Below, in pieces: positions 37,001 through 48,409 of a DNA stretch of 64,000 nt (its first letter is position 1; each line of letters starts with the position of its first letter). Under the pieces are notes generated by a model. It was given only the letters and a program-made list of their open reading frames with translations, had not been told where the DNA came from and searched no databases. The translations under genes were made by a program, and so were the position numbers. This stretch comes from Triops longicaudatus (taxonomy: Eukaryota > Arthropoda > Branchiopoda > Notostraca > Triopsidae), in NCBI GenBank assembly GCA_022885665.1, contig JAGQDJ010000075.1:62001-126000 (forward strand), in the 5' to 3' direction.

Positions 37001-39354
37001 TTTTGTAGACGTGCACGTGTTTCTGGAGTATCGTGTACTTTTACTTGTTTTCTGTACTTTTTTTTCTTAAAACTGGTGAAAGAATTGAGTCGTACAAATA
37101 ATAAATAAATACGTTTCCACCGAATATCAAGCCGAGGGCTCTAGATATGCACAAAGTTGTCTCAAGCCGGATCAGTTAAGTCAGTGCAAAACGAACATAA
37201 ATCCAAAGGAGCAATGAATAATTCGCAACTAGTAGCAAAGAAACCCTCTGTACTGCACCTGGTTTAAGTGCAAGGCAAATGAACCACGTGCGAAATACCT
37301 ACACCGAAACCTCAGATTGCTACGAGTCCAGGAGCAAATACTTGACATCTTTACTAACAATTTACTATTAGGCTGTTGAACGTTGAATTCTTGAGTCGGT
37401 TGCTTTAAGTTTTGTCTTCGTGTTAATAAAATTCAGACATACGAATGAAAAAGCTTTTGGCGGCGTATTACCATTTGAGTGACGCAGAAGCAGTGGTGGA
37501 AGTTGTGAAAAGGCACCTCATGGTAATTCATGTAGACTTGGCAGAGGAACCGACGTAAAACAACCAAGTCGATACCTAGCTTTTGTGGGAGTTCCAAGTC
37601 GATGTACAAGTGTTGAAGCAGTAGTAATACTTCTTCGTCTTCCCACTGCCAATTGTCGAACGTTGGCATCCGTAAACAGAGCCGGACTTCCTCGGACAGT
37701 CTCATTTCACTGGAGAAATTTATGAAGCAGAACTTAGTTAAGTGTCATTCCTTCCCTGCATTGTTTGCGTCTTATCTCGAGTCATAAGTAAATCCTTACC
37801 AGATCTGCATGAATTTCTGGCATACTCGTTGTTTCTCGGAATCAGATTTGCGTCTGGACTGGAGCCTGTTCCAGTAAGGACGTGCCGGATTCCGAGGCAA
37901 GGGGGTGTCTTTGCAGAAACCAACTATTAAACATGTACCAGGCATACAGACCCGGAAAACAAGATACAGACAAAAAGAAACCCAGCCAACCCGAAATGAA
38001 AAGAGAAGCGTCTCATTTACGTGAAATATAATGGCAAGGAAACGGAAAGTTACAAAAAGGAAGGGATGCTATTAGCCAAGGTTAAAGTAGTAGTCAAAGA
38101 ACTGTTGAAGTAATTTCGACCGGAATTTAAACGACAGCAGCCAAGTTTTAATTGACAGGTTAGACCTTTGCGTTAGCGTTGAATCCTGTTCTACCCTACC
38201 CTCGGATCATTTTCAGACAAGAAACTTGCAATTAAAAAGTGTAATAGGAGACTCGGGCATCATTAGTGATTGATTACAAGACAACTGAAGTCATTTTGTT
38301 TTTACAGGTAGGTTTTTTCGAAACGGAACGGAAGAACTAACTACCTCAAGCATCGAAAGGAAACATCGTACTGAAAAAGCTCCATCGTTATTCCTCATGA
38401 TAGAACTTGTTTTTAAACTTGTAGTGATAGTTGCGTAATATTCAAGGGTAGCTTGTGACTTGGTAACAACGTCTAAACAAGCACTTTATGGCACAAAAGC
38501 GTGGTTTTACAAGGATTCTTGCCAAGTGTCTTGTACTTGAAATGAAGCAATGCGTTTGGCAATCAATTTAATTTGTGATTAAATTTGACTACAGTACATT
38601 TGTGTTGCAAGAAAACTCAAACAAGCAATACTGTCATACGAGATAAAAACATTTTTTCGCATACCTGCACGAGCAACTCCCAACGAACTCCTTATCGAAC
38701 TTATGCGCTTTTGCAAGTCTACGATGCCCTGTCCTGCTTCAGGACAAGAAGCCCCCATTTCCAGTTCGGCTAGGCTGCAATTCATCCGTCAAGTGCAGTC
38801 GTTAATAATGGACTTACAGTCAGTGAATTGCATCTTTATAGGATAAATTGTTTACCGGTTCATGATCGCTCCTAGTTCTTGATCCACATAGTCTAACACA
38901 GTCCCTGTGAATGTTAAAACAAAGATACGAAATCAGAGTGTAAATGACTATTTTGTGTTTCAACAGCAAAACTGGTTCTGTCCCAAAATCCCCTTCATAA
39001 ACTCTGACGTGAGCTCGCTTCCCACGTATTTTACAAGCCTTCCCATAGTGTTGATTACGGCCAATAATGGCGTGCATGCTACTCTAGCTTTGAAAAGTTA
39101 CTTTCATAATTACAACCAGAACGATTAATACAATAATGGAGAGCTGACATCGAACAAAAACATCTATTCGGAAAATTAACTGCATTAGTGGTAACATGCG
39201 AACGAAAGGAGCTTTACCGTTATAATTCGCGGCTACCAACTCTAGCCGATAAGGGGCTTGTTCGTCAATTGACTGATTGGTTTCCGAAGGCGGCAGTTGT
39301 TCCAGCAGTGGTCCTTTTCCACAATACATGGTCTGACAGTCTATGTCCTTTCGC
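34076..39354 (-). CDS. PDE9A: PDE9A, high-affinity cGMP phosphodiesterase (5' end incomplete)
   Basis: Hydrolyses cGMP to GMP. Recognised exons, in order: 39354-39218, 38904-38856, 38774-38665, 37908-37800, 37709-37472, 35749-35363, 35302-35213, 35158-34997, 34939-34076; phases agree at every join. The first has SIDEQAPYRLELVA, matching the PDE9A N-terminal region. The next three encode the short coiled-coil linker. The catalytic domain shows HNFHHCFC, the HD motif ICHDLDHPG, NARTELALRYNDISPLENHH, DISNEARPMDVAEPW, and the invariant glutamine in SSQCSFIGFVLLP. All metal-binding His/Asp positions I can see are kept. The last exon adds a Ser/Thr-rich tail of about 265 residues, well beyond the human protein's end. 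A 1.7-kb intron (35750-37471) splits the catalytic domain. The initiator exon lies upstream and was not found; an in-frame ATG at 39333 (MYCGKG) is possible. Confidence 0.92.
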
Positions 39355-42046
39355 CTTGAAGATGAACAGAGGAATGTCCGTGCCTTGCTGTTGTGTAACA
39401 AAGCTTTGCCGCAGAAAGGCGAAAGAAATAGAAAAGGAGGCAATCTCAATCCTTCTGTCAATATCAATTCCCGTTCTTATTTGACCCATAGGGTCTGTTT
39501 CATGCTTCCTGTCTCCTCGGTAGAAGCATTAGCGATATTGCATTCTCCCAGCACTTTGCCTTCCCTAAATAAACTCACGTGAAGGTCTACGGAAGCAAGC
39601 AAAACGAAACTTGATTTGGGGTGGCAGAAACAGCTTTCTCCTATACAGAGTTTTTGTGACAGTTCCCTCTAGCTTGACATGTTTAACGTCTTCATTAGGT
39701 TTGGGCAAACGAGTTTATTAAACACCTGCTCAGCGAATTGATCTCTATCAGTCCTTTTGAACGGCTAAATTAAGCAAGCTCTATCTCACATCACGTTGTA
39801 AACCAAGTCCGGCTACACACATTGACGCAAACGTTTGTGGCTTTGGCCTGTAATCGCTTTACAAGCCCAATAGAAACTGGGGAATATTTGCTGCGCACGA
39901 GTCAAGAAGTGTGTCAATACGGCTAGAGTAGAAGTAAAAAATGTCTTTCAGGATTCATAGTTGGAAGAAAACGTTCCTGAGGCGTAATTTTTAAACTTCA
40001 CTTAACTTTTCAGGTCAAACTTTTCGTGAATAGTTTCTGGTGGATGAAAAGAATTTCAGATCACAAAGTGACGTAATAGCGCTTACCAACGTGGTCTCTG
40101 ACCTGTACACAACCAGACCGCATGCACCAGCAGAACCTTCCTCACGGTAGCTAAAATTAGACAGCCAACATGCATTCGGAGGTATTGGTGTATACAACTT
40201 GAGTAACGTATGGTCAAGGTAAACGAGTTTTCCTTCCCCCCTACAAATCCGACAGCGTTACCCTACTTAGCGCCACCGAACTCTCGCGCAATAGAGTACC
40301 TTCTTTATTGTTGAAAATCAGATGGGAGAGCGATTCATTTTTTCTCCCGCCTTCGAGTCTAGGTTGATCGCGTTTACGCATGAAAGCGTAATACATCCAT
40401 AGTTGCAACACTAGCAATCCATAACGTTTCACTTGTTGCATCCATCTGGCGAAGAGCTGAACCACAGGAGTCCGATGACTTGTAAAGTAAAAGGGATCGA
40501 TTTCCGCCAAGACCTAACTACTGCAGATGCACACACCAGACTCTTTGGGATCGTCAAGTTCTATAAAACTGAAACCGGAAAGTCTAATACCCTCCGTACT
40601 TCGGTGATTCTGACTGTTCTTGGACAAGTTTCGAAATGTTTTTGGCTAAACCAGTAATAACATTTTGCGGGTCTTGCGCTTTTCCTGGTTGACGTAAGAA
40701 TTGGGGGTTAATCACAAAAAGTGTTTTGATTTCTTTTTTTTTATCCAGGACAGCCAAGCATGCAAGAAACCTGCTTAACAGCTTTTCAAGGTGTGAAATT
40801 AAAGGAAGCTCTCAACACTCTTGCTCACGTTGCCTTCCTAATGAGCAAAAGTTGGTACACTATACCACGAAGTCCCTGGTACGTTTTTCTCTCAGTTAGG
40901 AGTGCACGGTAGAATATCTTTTCCAATCGTCCCACTAACACTCGAGGGATGCGAAATAACACTGTGTCAAGATGGAAGACTTCGCCGTATAGTCGTGTCA
41001 GTCTGGCTATGCCTGACTTCGACTTGGCCGGAAAGCGCCGGCGCCCCTATAATACTCTCAAATATGTGCCTCTTTTAGCATTGGGGACACCTCTCCCGAG
41101 CACGCAAAACTTGCACAGCTTTGATGTTTGCATTTGTAAGTGCAATGTTTTGAACAAACTTAGCGCTTATTAGGGTGGTCTTTAAAACAAGACTCAGAAA
41201 AGGAGAAATCTAAAGGATTTCGTGAAAGAAAAAAATGAAAGTTACAAACCACCGGTATTGTCAGTCTGAATTATGGGAGTGACTACAAAAGGAAAAATAG
41301 AAGAAAGTTTATCTGGCCTGGAGGTTGCTCGGGCAACCTAGCTATTGGATGTTCCCGCAGCAGCACAGCAAGATTTCGGTTTCGTTAATGACCCCTAAGT
41401 CAAAGGTCAAGTATGACAAGTGATAATGGCAAGAGAAGGGGAAGGGAAGCAACTCGAGGGATGTGTATTTGTGCACTTCTGCCTATTATCGTGTCTTGAC
41501 GTACGATGATGCTAAGTCAAGTTAGAGAAGATGTCCATATCTTTCCCTTCTGAGAGATCGGCTTGCTCTTCTGCTGGGATTTTTGTATACGCGTTATAAA
41601 GGAAAGGTGGGAACTTAGCAAGGGCAATTGAGTTACTGCTATTTTGGGCATTTCACATCTGCTCTTTATAAGATGCATATTAATAGGCCCAAAGTGGTTT
41701 CAGCTTATTGACTAAGCTACTAAAATTCAGCTGGCGTGGCTTTTTTCTGTTGAGTGATCCTTGCAACAACGTATTGGCCCTACAATTGGACATTTTACAC
41801 CCTTGAGCTTATGAGATGCAGTCAACTGAATTTTTGCCAAGGTACGCGGATTGTTCGAACTACTAAAACAACTCAGATTTGGGCTTTTTCGCGTGTCATT
41901 TTATTTATCTCTTCAATCAGCGTGCGCAACGCAAGATTCGTACAGTCTGGCGTGAAAAGTTTGAGTTTTTATTTATATTTTACTCCATTATTAGTCCATG
42001 TATATTGTGGCGTTCGTTATTACCCAACAGTCAATTTCGTAGCCGC

Positions 42047-42076
42047 CCAGCAATGAATCCTAAGATTCATTGTTGG
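42047..42076. repeat. Short hairpin (13-bp stem, 4-base loop)
   Basis: CCAGCAATGAATC and GATTCATTGTTGG pair across a CTAA loop, with one G-T mismatch. It is too short for a typical microRNA precursor on its own. It sits in the gene-poor block and has no known role. Confidence 0.55.
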
Positions 42077-43831
42077 TAAGAATGAAATCCCCTGCACCGA
42101 GCCTGTAATAGAGAGTTCCCTTTTGACCTTGCTTTGAGTCAGTTGCGTTTCTTGAGAGTGAAATTTGATTGTTGTGAACGGAAAGTGAGAGTTAGCACGA
42201 GAAGGAGAGTGTTTTGTGTGATTTTGTATTGAAGTTACGAATAAACGGATTTGAAAAGGAGTAGAATGTAACAATATTACAACTCATTGCGCCTATATCG
42301 TGGCATCTAAATAACATTATTTGCGTTACATTTTCGTTGTCACGAAAGTCCTGCTTGCTCGTTACCGTCACAAAACCATAAGAAGTAAATCTATCTAACA
42401 GCTAGAATATTATTTTACGGTGCTGCTTCACAATCGCTGCTCCTGTCGGGTTTATTTCGTCTATTTTTTATCATATAGCATTTAAAACGTTGCGTGTTGC
42501 CTTATTTTCCTGTGGGGCAAATAATTTACAACTCAATGAAGACTGCTGCGTAAAACTGCAAAAGAAAAGCCGATTGTCACCGAATTTGTTGTCCTGCAAA
42601 GGCGTTTTGCATTCTTTAGTTTAGGAACTATGTCCCACGATCAAAGATTGTGATATGTATAGCAACTTCTGCAGTCACCCATTACCGTCTCAAGTGAAAT
42701 AAATATCTGCATTGTGAGCAGGACCTACGGGGATTATCCGAGTCCGTTTCTGCTAAGCACACATTAACAGTGAATATAGCGATCAAAATGTAGAGGCGGT
42801 AATCTCAGAACCGATAGAATACGATAGAACCCGTTTTTTTTTTAAGAAAGGTAGTAAAATGAGATTTAATTAATTTCTCACCTAATCTTTGCTCTTTCTC
42901 GTGAAATCATTGCTCACTGCACCAAAATAATGTATACTGTCTAACCGCGTTCGATGTTATAAAACGTGGAATTTTTTTCTATTATCTTGAGATATAATTG
43001 ATCCGGATCTCCTTGCCTCAGTTTCGCTCAGTTCAAGCGGGAACATTTAAAAGCTTGCCCTTTTCTAAAACTATCCAGATGACAATATAGATCTAGAAGG
43101 ACAGAATGTTAATAAAAACTGACCAAACATAGAAACTGTATGAGCTCCGCTTTGCTACAAGTAAATATAGTGTATTGTATCACAAAATGCCTTAGAATTT
43201 CTCGCTGCAGGTTTCAACCTTAGAAATTCGTTGGTGTATGCTTCCCGTGACACATGCACACCCTTCAGATTTTGAACACTTATTTAACTTGCTTCAGTCT
43301 TTAGTTTGTTATTAATTTTCATGGTGCTAGCCGGACAAATTAAATCTGCAAACATAGGACATCGACTTACAGGCAGCAAGGACAACGTACATGCATATGC
43401 GGGCTTACCGGCTGTAATATAGAGGACCAAATAAGGGTAAGATAGTCTGGTACGTATACGTAATCCCGCATAGGATAAAACAAATGTGGAATCATGCTGG
43501 TGCTCTTGTGTATTACGGTCAATTAGATATTAATGCTCAAGGCATTCCAGAAAATAGGATTTCTTCGGTAGGAAAAGTTTGAATGAGTGCGCAATTGTAT
43601 ACATAGCATTAGCTATAATAGTTATAGAGCAATTAATAACCCTTACAATGGCCTATGTGAAGGATGGGTTGCTCCGGGCGGGAACTGGCTTGAGTGCCGT
43701 GCCGCAAATACTCAAATACAGTAATTAAATAATAGTCGTGATCGAGTGTTCAGAACTGTGCTAAGTTGTATTAATTAATGCGACATTAATGGCTTTCTTC
43801 CTTGCCTAAATGTAAGAAAAGCTTTCAGTCG

Positions 43832-43859
43832 TTCAACTTGACTTATTCAACTTGACTTA
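43832..43859. repeat. Tandem duplication of a 14-base unit
   Basis: TTCAACTTGACTTA is repeated twice head to tail without mismatches. Probably a small slippage duplication. Confidence 0.8.
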
Positions 43860-45023
43860 TTTTACACTTTCCGTGTTTTTTAATTTTGAGGTTTAAATTA
43901 GAAAAAGAATAAGGTAATTTCCTTTTTTTTCTTCCTGAATAGAGGTCACGTACGCGTAGAAAAAACTTCTGATACAACTATTACGTTCGAAAATAAAAAA
44001 AGAATTCGGAAAGTATGTTGAGGAAAAAGAAAAAGATTTTGTCACAGTGCACGTAATCAAGTACATAGAAGGGGACAACCCGTTTAACGTACATTTATCT
44101 TTGCGTAGTTTCTCGTGGACCTTTTGTTCGAGCCACCGACTTCCTTTGAAAGGCTTCCGGACTATATATTTATCTACACAAAGTGTGATTACAACTCCGG
44201 TTTATCGTATTTACTTCGCAATTGATTGGATTGCCGCCGTGGGCGATTTCTTACTGACGTAATAGTGAACCTCGTCATCAGCGCGTCGAAAGTGTTACTT
44301 TTGTCTTTAAGCTGTCTATTTCTGTCAGCGAATAAGACCACAGAATAGGTTTTTGTACATCTGAAATATAAAAGTTACTTTTCGCTCTAATTCTTTTTTT
44401 TCTTCTTTGGTGATTTTGAGCGTGGGAAAAGTATGCATTGCAGTAGACTCACAAAGAGTTTCTGCGACACAAAGCTTTTCGAAACACAGACTTCTCAAGT
44501 ATTGCTCTGTTTCAAAATTGGCAAAACAAAATCTGATAAACAATGCGTTTTGTAAGGTCTCTTGTGTCGCAAATAAGTCGGTTACTGTCTTTGGAATAGG
44601 CTTTCGGTCTCTGCGGAGATAAATTTCTATTCATTGGCGATACCGTAAAGCCTCTACAAACTTTATAACAACAACCCCGCAGCATCTGACATTTTTTGGC
44701 CCTACAGGATGTTATTCGGCTTGTTTGAAACCTTCAAGCTCTGCGTATGAATATTTTGTTGCGCCGTTGTCCAATCAATACTGTTAGTCAGATTTGGCAT
44801 AGATAAAGAAGAAAATCATAGAAATGTTTAATGCAGTCTTAGGGTATCCTTGTTATCTCGCTCATTTTGCTATAACTGTACTACAAGAATGAAGCTAAAT
44901 AGGATTACTGATGTCCCTTGCAGCGTTATGATTATGATTGGTAACACATACCGTCCTATTTGAAACAAAAGACCTCCCAGGTCAGATGGCGAAAAAAAAA
45001 TTACGAATGATGAATAATGGCGA

Positions 45024-45165
45024 GCAAGGGTGTATCTAGGGGTTGGTAGGGAAGTCGAATCCCCGACATTTTTATTTTGTCAACGGAAGATGAAAGAAAA
45101 CCAAACGTCAAAAAATATTGAATATTACTCCCCGCCCCCAAAACCGAGATCCTGGATATTGTCTG
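45024..45165. mobile_element. Possible decayed hAT-like MITE
   Basis: The left part (CAAGGGTGTATCTAGGGG) resembles the CAGGGGCGTAGCTAGGGG ends of many hAT elements. The right part (CCCCCAAAACCGAGATCCTGG) loosely resembles the opposite end of such elements. I find no clean inverted repeat or target duplication, so this is a resemblance only. Confidence 0.25.
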
Positions 45166-45707
45166 GATGATGAAGAAAGCGAGAAATAGATTATAAGTAT
45201 TTTTAAACCCCAAAAAAACTCCGTTCGTCTAATATAGGCTCATTGAATTACTCTAGTTTTCAATACGTGGCTAAAATAAACTTTTTTTGCCTAGGTCTTT
45301 CTTTTCCCAAGGATCAGGTGATATTGGGTAGACTTACTTTTAAACATTTTTTGAGAAATAATGATACCATAAACTAAAGCAGAGATCTAAACGTAGCACT
45401 ACCGAAAGTTGTTTTCGAAATGAACAGGGTAATACGTAGACCGACGGAAATCGACCATAAAATGCCGTGCCCGCAAAGCTACTTATCGTATATTGCTTCA
45501 CTGCTGTAATACATGCACTAAGCATTTGAATAGCACCCGAAGCCTAGTGAGAATCGATTGAGCATGTGTAGTTACGTTTCTGTTGTTGGGACAAACTTGT
45601 TGAAGTCGAAAAGGGATAGCAACTTTCTCGAGAAATCAAAGTAATTATATTACCTTAATATCTATCCAGTAACCTACAATGGACAATTCTTATAGACTAA
45701 TTTTCCA

Positions 45708-47242
45708 ATGGCGCAATCCGGGCAGGAAATGGCTGACGAGGATGCTGGCGTCCTTCAATTTCCTAAAGGTATGTTTACACTGGTTATCCGGTATTTTTAA
45801 TAGTAAATTTAACTGTGATAAAGCAGCCAAAATAGTGGCAGTGTTTTCGTCCTTAAACGAAACTTTAGATCACCGATTTATGTGTCGCAGTTCAGACGAT
45901 AAGATTTGCATACTGTAATCATTGTGCAGAAGCCACATAACAGCCGGGTAGTGTCATGGATTTATGTCTCTCAGTTTGCTGCGGCTGCCAAGGCCTCCTG
46001 AAGCTGCCATACATACTTTGCGCGCAGTGCAGTGGACACGTCAGATTTTGTCTCCCCTGCTTCGCAAACGGCTGTGAGCAAGATGCTCACGAGAGTTCGC
46101 ATGGCTACTACGTTATTCGAGATACCGACCCGCCGTTCCACGATTCGAGCTGGACAGCCCGTCAGGAGCTGGAGCTGTTGTTTGCTGTCGAACAGTTTGG
46201 GCCTCATAACTGGCAGGAAGTGTCTCGCCATATAAACCCTTGCAAAAGCCCGCGTCAATGCCAAGAACACTTCATTCAGTTTTACTTAGAGAAACCGCAT
46301 CCGAAGCTTCCTTGCTTCCCTCCCGAGAACGATGCAGACCATTTGCATCCAACGCCGGTTGCTTATTCGACCAATATCGGCGATCCCCCTCGCCCAGCCT
46401 CCAATTCTCACAGCTCGGAAATGGCTGGCTACAACGCAGCTCGTGGCGATTTTCATACAGAAGTGTATCAACATGCCGAACACAACTTAACCTGGTTAGA
46501 AACTCTAGCAGCCCCTCCAATTAGAGAAGAGATATCCGACGGAGAAAAACTAGAACTAGCGCTGCAAGCTTCCGTTGTGAGCGCTTACAACATGAAATTA
46601 AGGCATCGTGCTCGACAAAAACGTATTATTAGAGAACACGGACTCATTAGTTTGCATCGGACCATGGCGCTGCGTCTTCGCTACGACTTCGCCTTACCTG
46701 GCTTTAGCTACGACCGTTTTCACCGGTTTGCTCAAGTACTTCGCGCTGTTGAGCTTGATAAGTTGCTGGAAGGTTTACATGCCTACGTGGATACTCGGCA
46801 GCGCATTTTGCGACTTCAGAACATGCGAAAACTAGGCATCCACACTTTTATGGCTGCGGAAATTTATCATCGCTTGCTATCGAAGCGGGAATTCCTTCAG
46901 AAAAAACTCTCTTTGACCCAGACAACCATTGTAGATGCTTTAGCACCGTTCAATACTGTACCTCCCTCGTCACATCAGAGACGAGTCTTCAAGCCTTTGG
47001 AAGTGGTTGGACTCCCTGGTTACGACAAACTGAGTGAAAGCGAACGCTCATTCTGTGCCACTGTGCGTTTTGTGCCCGAATTGTTCCTGGAGTATAAATC
47101 CTTGTTTATTAAAGAATGTCAAGAGCGACGCGGCTTGAGATTGGCTGATGCGCGCAAGCTTATTAAAATAGATGTGAATAAAATTAGGAAATTACATGAT
47201 TTACTTATAGCTGAAGGCCTCATTTATTTACCGGCTGTATGA
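45708..47242 (+). CDS. TADA2A: TADA2A (Ada2a) adaptor, sharing its first exon with RPB4
   Basis: Adaptor of GCN5-type histone acetyltransferase complexes (ATAC in animals). The shared exon 45708-45768 joins 45975-47242 in frame to give 442 residues, against 443 in human TADA2A. The first 20 residues (MAQSGQEMADEDAGVLQFPK) are those of RPB4. They lead straight into a ZZ zinc finger (VCCGCQGLLKLPYILCAQC onward), a SANT domain (SSWTARQELELLFAVEQFG), the DPPRP...SEMAGYNAARGDF segment and IIREHGLISLHR. A C-terminal SWIRM domain follows (LEYKSLFIKECQ, LIKIDVNKIRKLHDLLI). The long exon lies inside the RPB4 intron. An internal ATG at 45956 would also open the long exon, but splicing at 45975 restores frame and length exactly. 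No AATAAA lies between the stop and the next RPB4 exon; AATACA at about 47245 is a weak candidate. Confidence 0.9.
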
Positions 47243-47835
47243 ACAATACAGAGATCTGCACTGACTTTTTTGCAATTATCTTTCCTTTCTCTAGTGGAGT
47301 TCGACTCGAGCAATGTTTCTTTACTCATCAGCTTCAACTTTTTTCTTGCAGAATTTGAGAATGCGGAGACTTTGCTCATCTCGGAAGTACACATGCTACT
47401 GGAACATCGTAAGTCTCAAAACGAAAGCGCGGAAGAAGAACAAGAGCTGTCAGAAGTTTTTATGAAAACCTTGAATTATACACAACGTTTCTCAAAGTTC
47501 AAGAATCGAGAGACCATTGCATCCGTACGAAGTTTACTCCTCCAGAAAAAGTTGCATAAATTTGAGCTTGCAGCTTTGGCCAATCTTTGTCCCGAAAGTC
47601 CCGAAGAAGCCAAAGCTCTTATTCCTAGGTAACCAGTCAATTTTTACATTATAGGTGAAGTTCGCATGAACGTTGTATTTTGATAATTGGTAAAACAACC
47701 CGAGGTTCTTTTTTTTAGTGTGTGATACGAGAAACTCATTTGCTTGTATTGTCTAGTTTGGAAGGACGATTTGAAGACGACGAACTGCGACAGATTTTGG
47801 AAGATATTCAGACCAAACGCAGCTTCCAATATTAG
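45708..47835 (+). CDS. POLR2D: RPB4 (POLR2D), RNA polymerase II subunit
   Basis: Subunit of the Rpb4/Rpb7 stalk of RNA polymerase II, with roles in initiation and mRNA export/decay. Exons 45708-45768, 47352-47628 and 47757-47835 give 138 residues (human 142). After the shared N-terminus the protein continues EFENAETLLISEVHMLLEHR, LSEVFMKTLNYTQRFSKF, NRETIASVRSLLLQKKLHKF and ends DIQTKRSFQY, nearly the human sequence. The first intron (1583 bases) holds the whole TADA2A-specific exon, so the choice of acceptor (45975 or 47352) decides which protein is made from the common promoter. Drosophila Ada2a/Rpb4 has this arrangement. Confidence 0.95.
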
Positions 47836-48409
47836 TTCTCCCCGCTCTTTTTTTTTCAGTTTCGAAATGACAAATGTGCTCGCAATACAAGCCGCTGTTT
47901 TGCATAGTCCGTTTGTTTCATCTTTTGTATTTTCCAGCCCGGTACCTAGCAACCGGGTGACATGGAGAATAATGTACTTGGTTGTTATTATTATTATTTT
48001 GTGGGAGTTTGTATATCAGTAACATGCCTAGGAGGCAGATGGTTGTAATTTTTGTGTGGCACAGCCGACTCAGTCCCGTTCTCTCATCTTTCATACGGTA
48101 TTTCCCGCTACCGTTAGTTTCCGCCTACGAGGGCGTTGCATTGTTACAGTCGTACGTGACTGACTGCCAGACGTGGGTTGTGTTGTTCCTTGCGTTCTAT
48201 TATATAAAAACAATAAGTGTGATAATGGTTGTCTTCTTACGCTGAGTGACTTAATTCCCCGCCTAGACGTGTAAATCCTTTTCAGTACAACCTTGACGAC
48301 GTCAAGTACGGTTTTAGATATGGTTTACACAAACATGACCCACAGTAGATTGGTCCATGTAACTAAAATTCTATTTCTAACTTTGATAATAGGGAAGCAA
48401 ATAATTGTC
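47836..48409. other. RPB4 3' UTR and GPR155 5' region
   Basis: No gene of its own. A pyrimidine-rich acceptor ends near 48284 (TTTTCAG), and another possible one near 48392 lies just before the chosen GPR155 ATG, so the GPR155 5' UTR is probably spliced. Confidence 0.4.

Larger units (their letters stand above)
39355..45707. other. Gene-poor block between PDE9A and TADA2A/RPB4
   Basis: About 6.3 kb with no gene I recognise, long for this window, where other gaps are usually under 1 kb. It may hold upstream exons, 5' introns and promoter sequence of PDE9A. Frames of 60-100 codons occur on both strands but none shows family resemblance or compositional signal. A hairpin, a 14-base tandem duplication and a possible decayed transposon end are listed separately. 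Small spliced exons could have been missed. Confidence 0.4.

Noticed and set aside
41821..41875. GTTCGAA string resembling a tRNA box B
   Set aside because: No box A at the right distance and no cloverleaf.
45956..47242. Stand-alone TADA2A start at the internal ATG 45956
   Set aside because: Splicing from the shared exon to 45975 gives exact frame, family-typical length and a ZZ finger starting at its first cysteines; the ATG adds residues (MDLCLS) not expected in the family.
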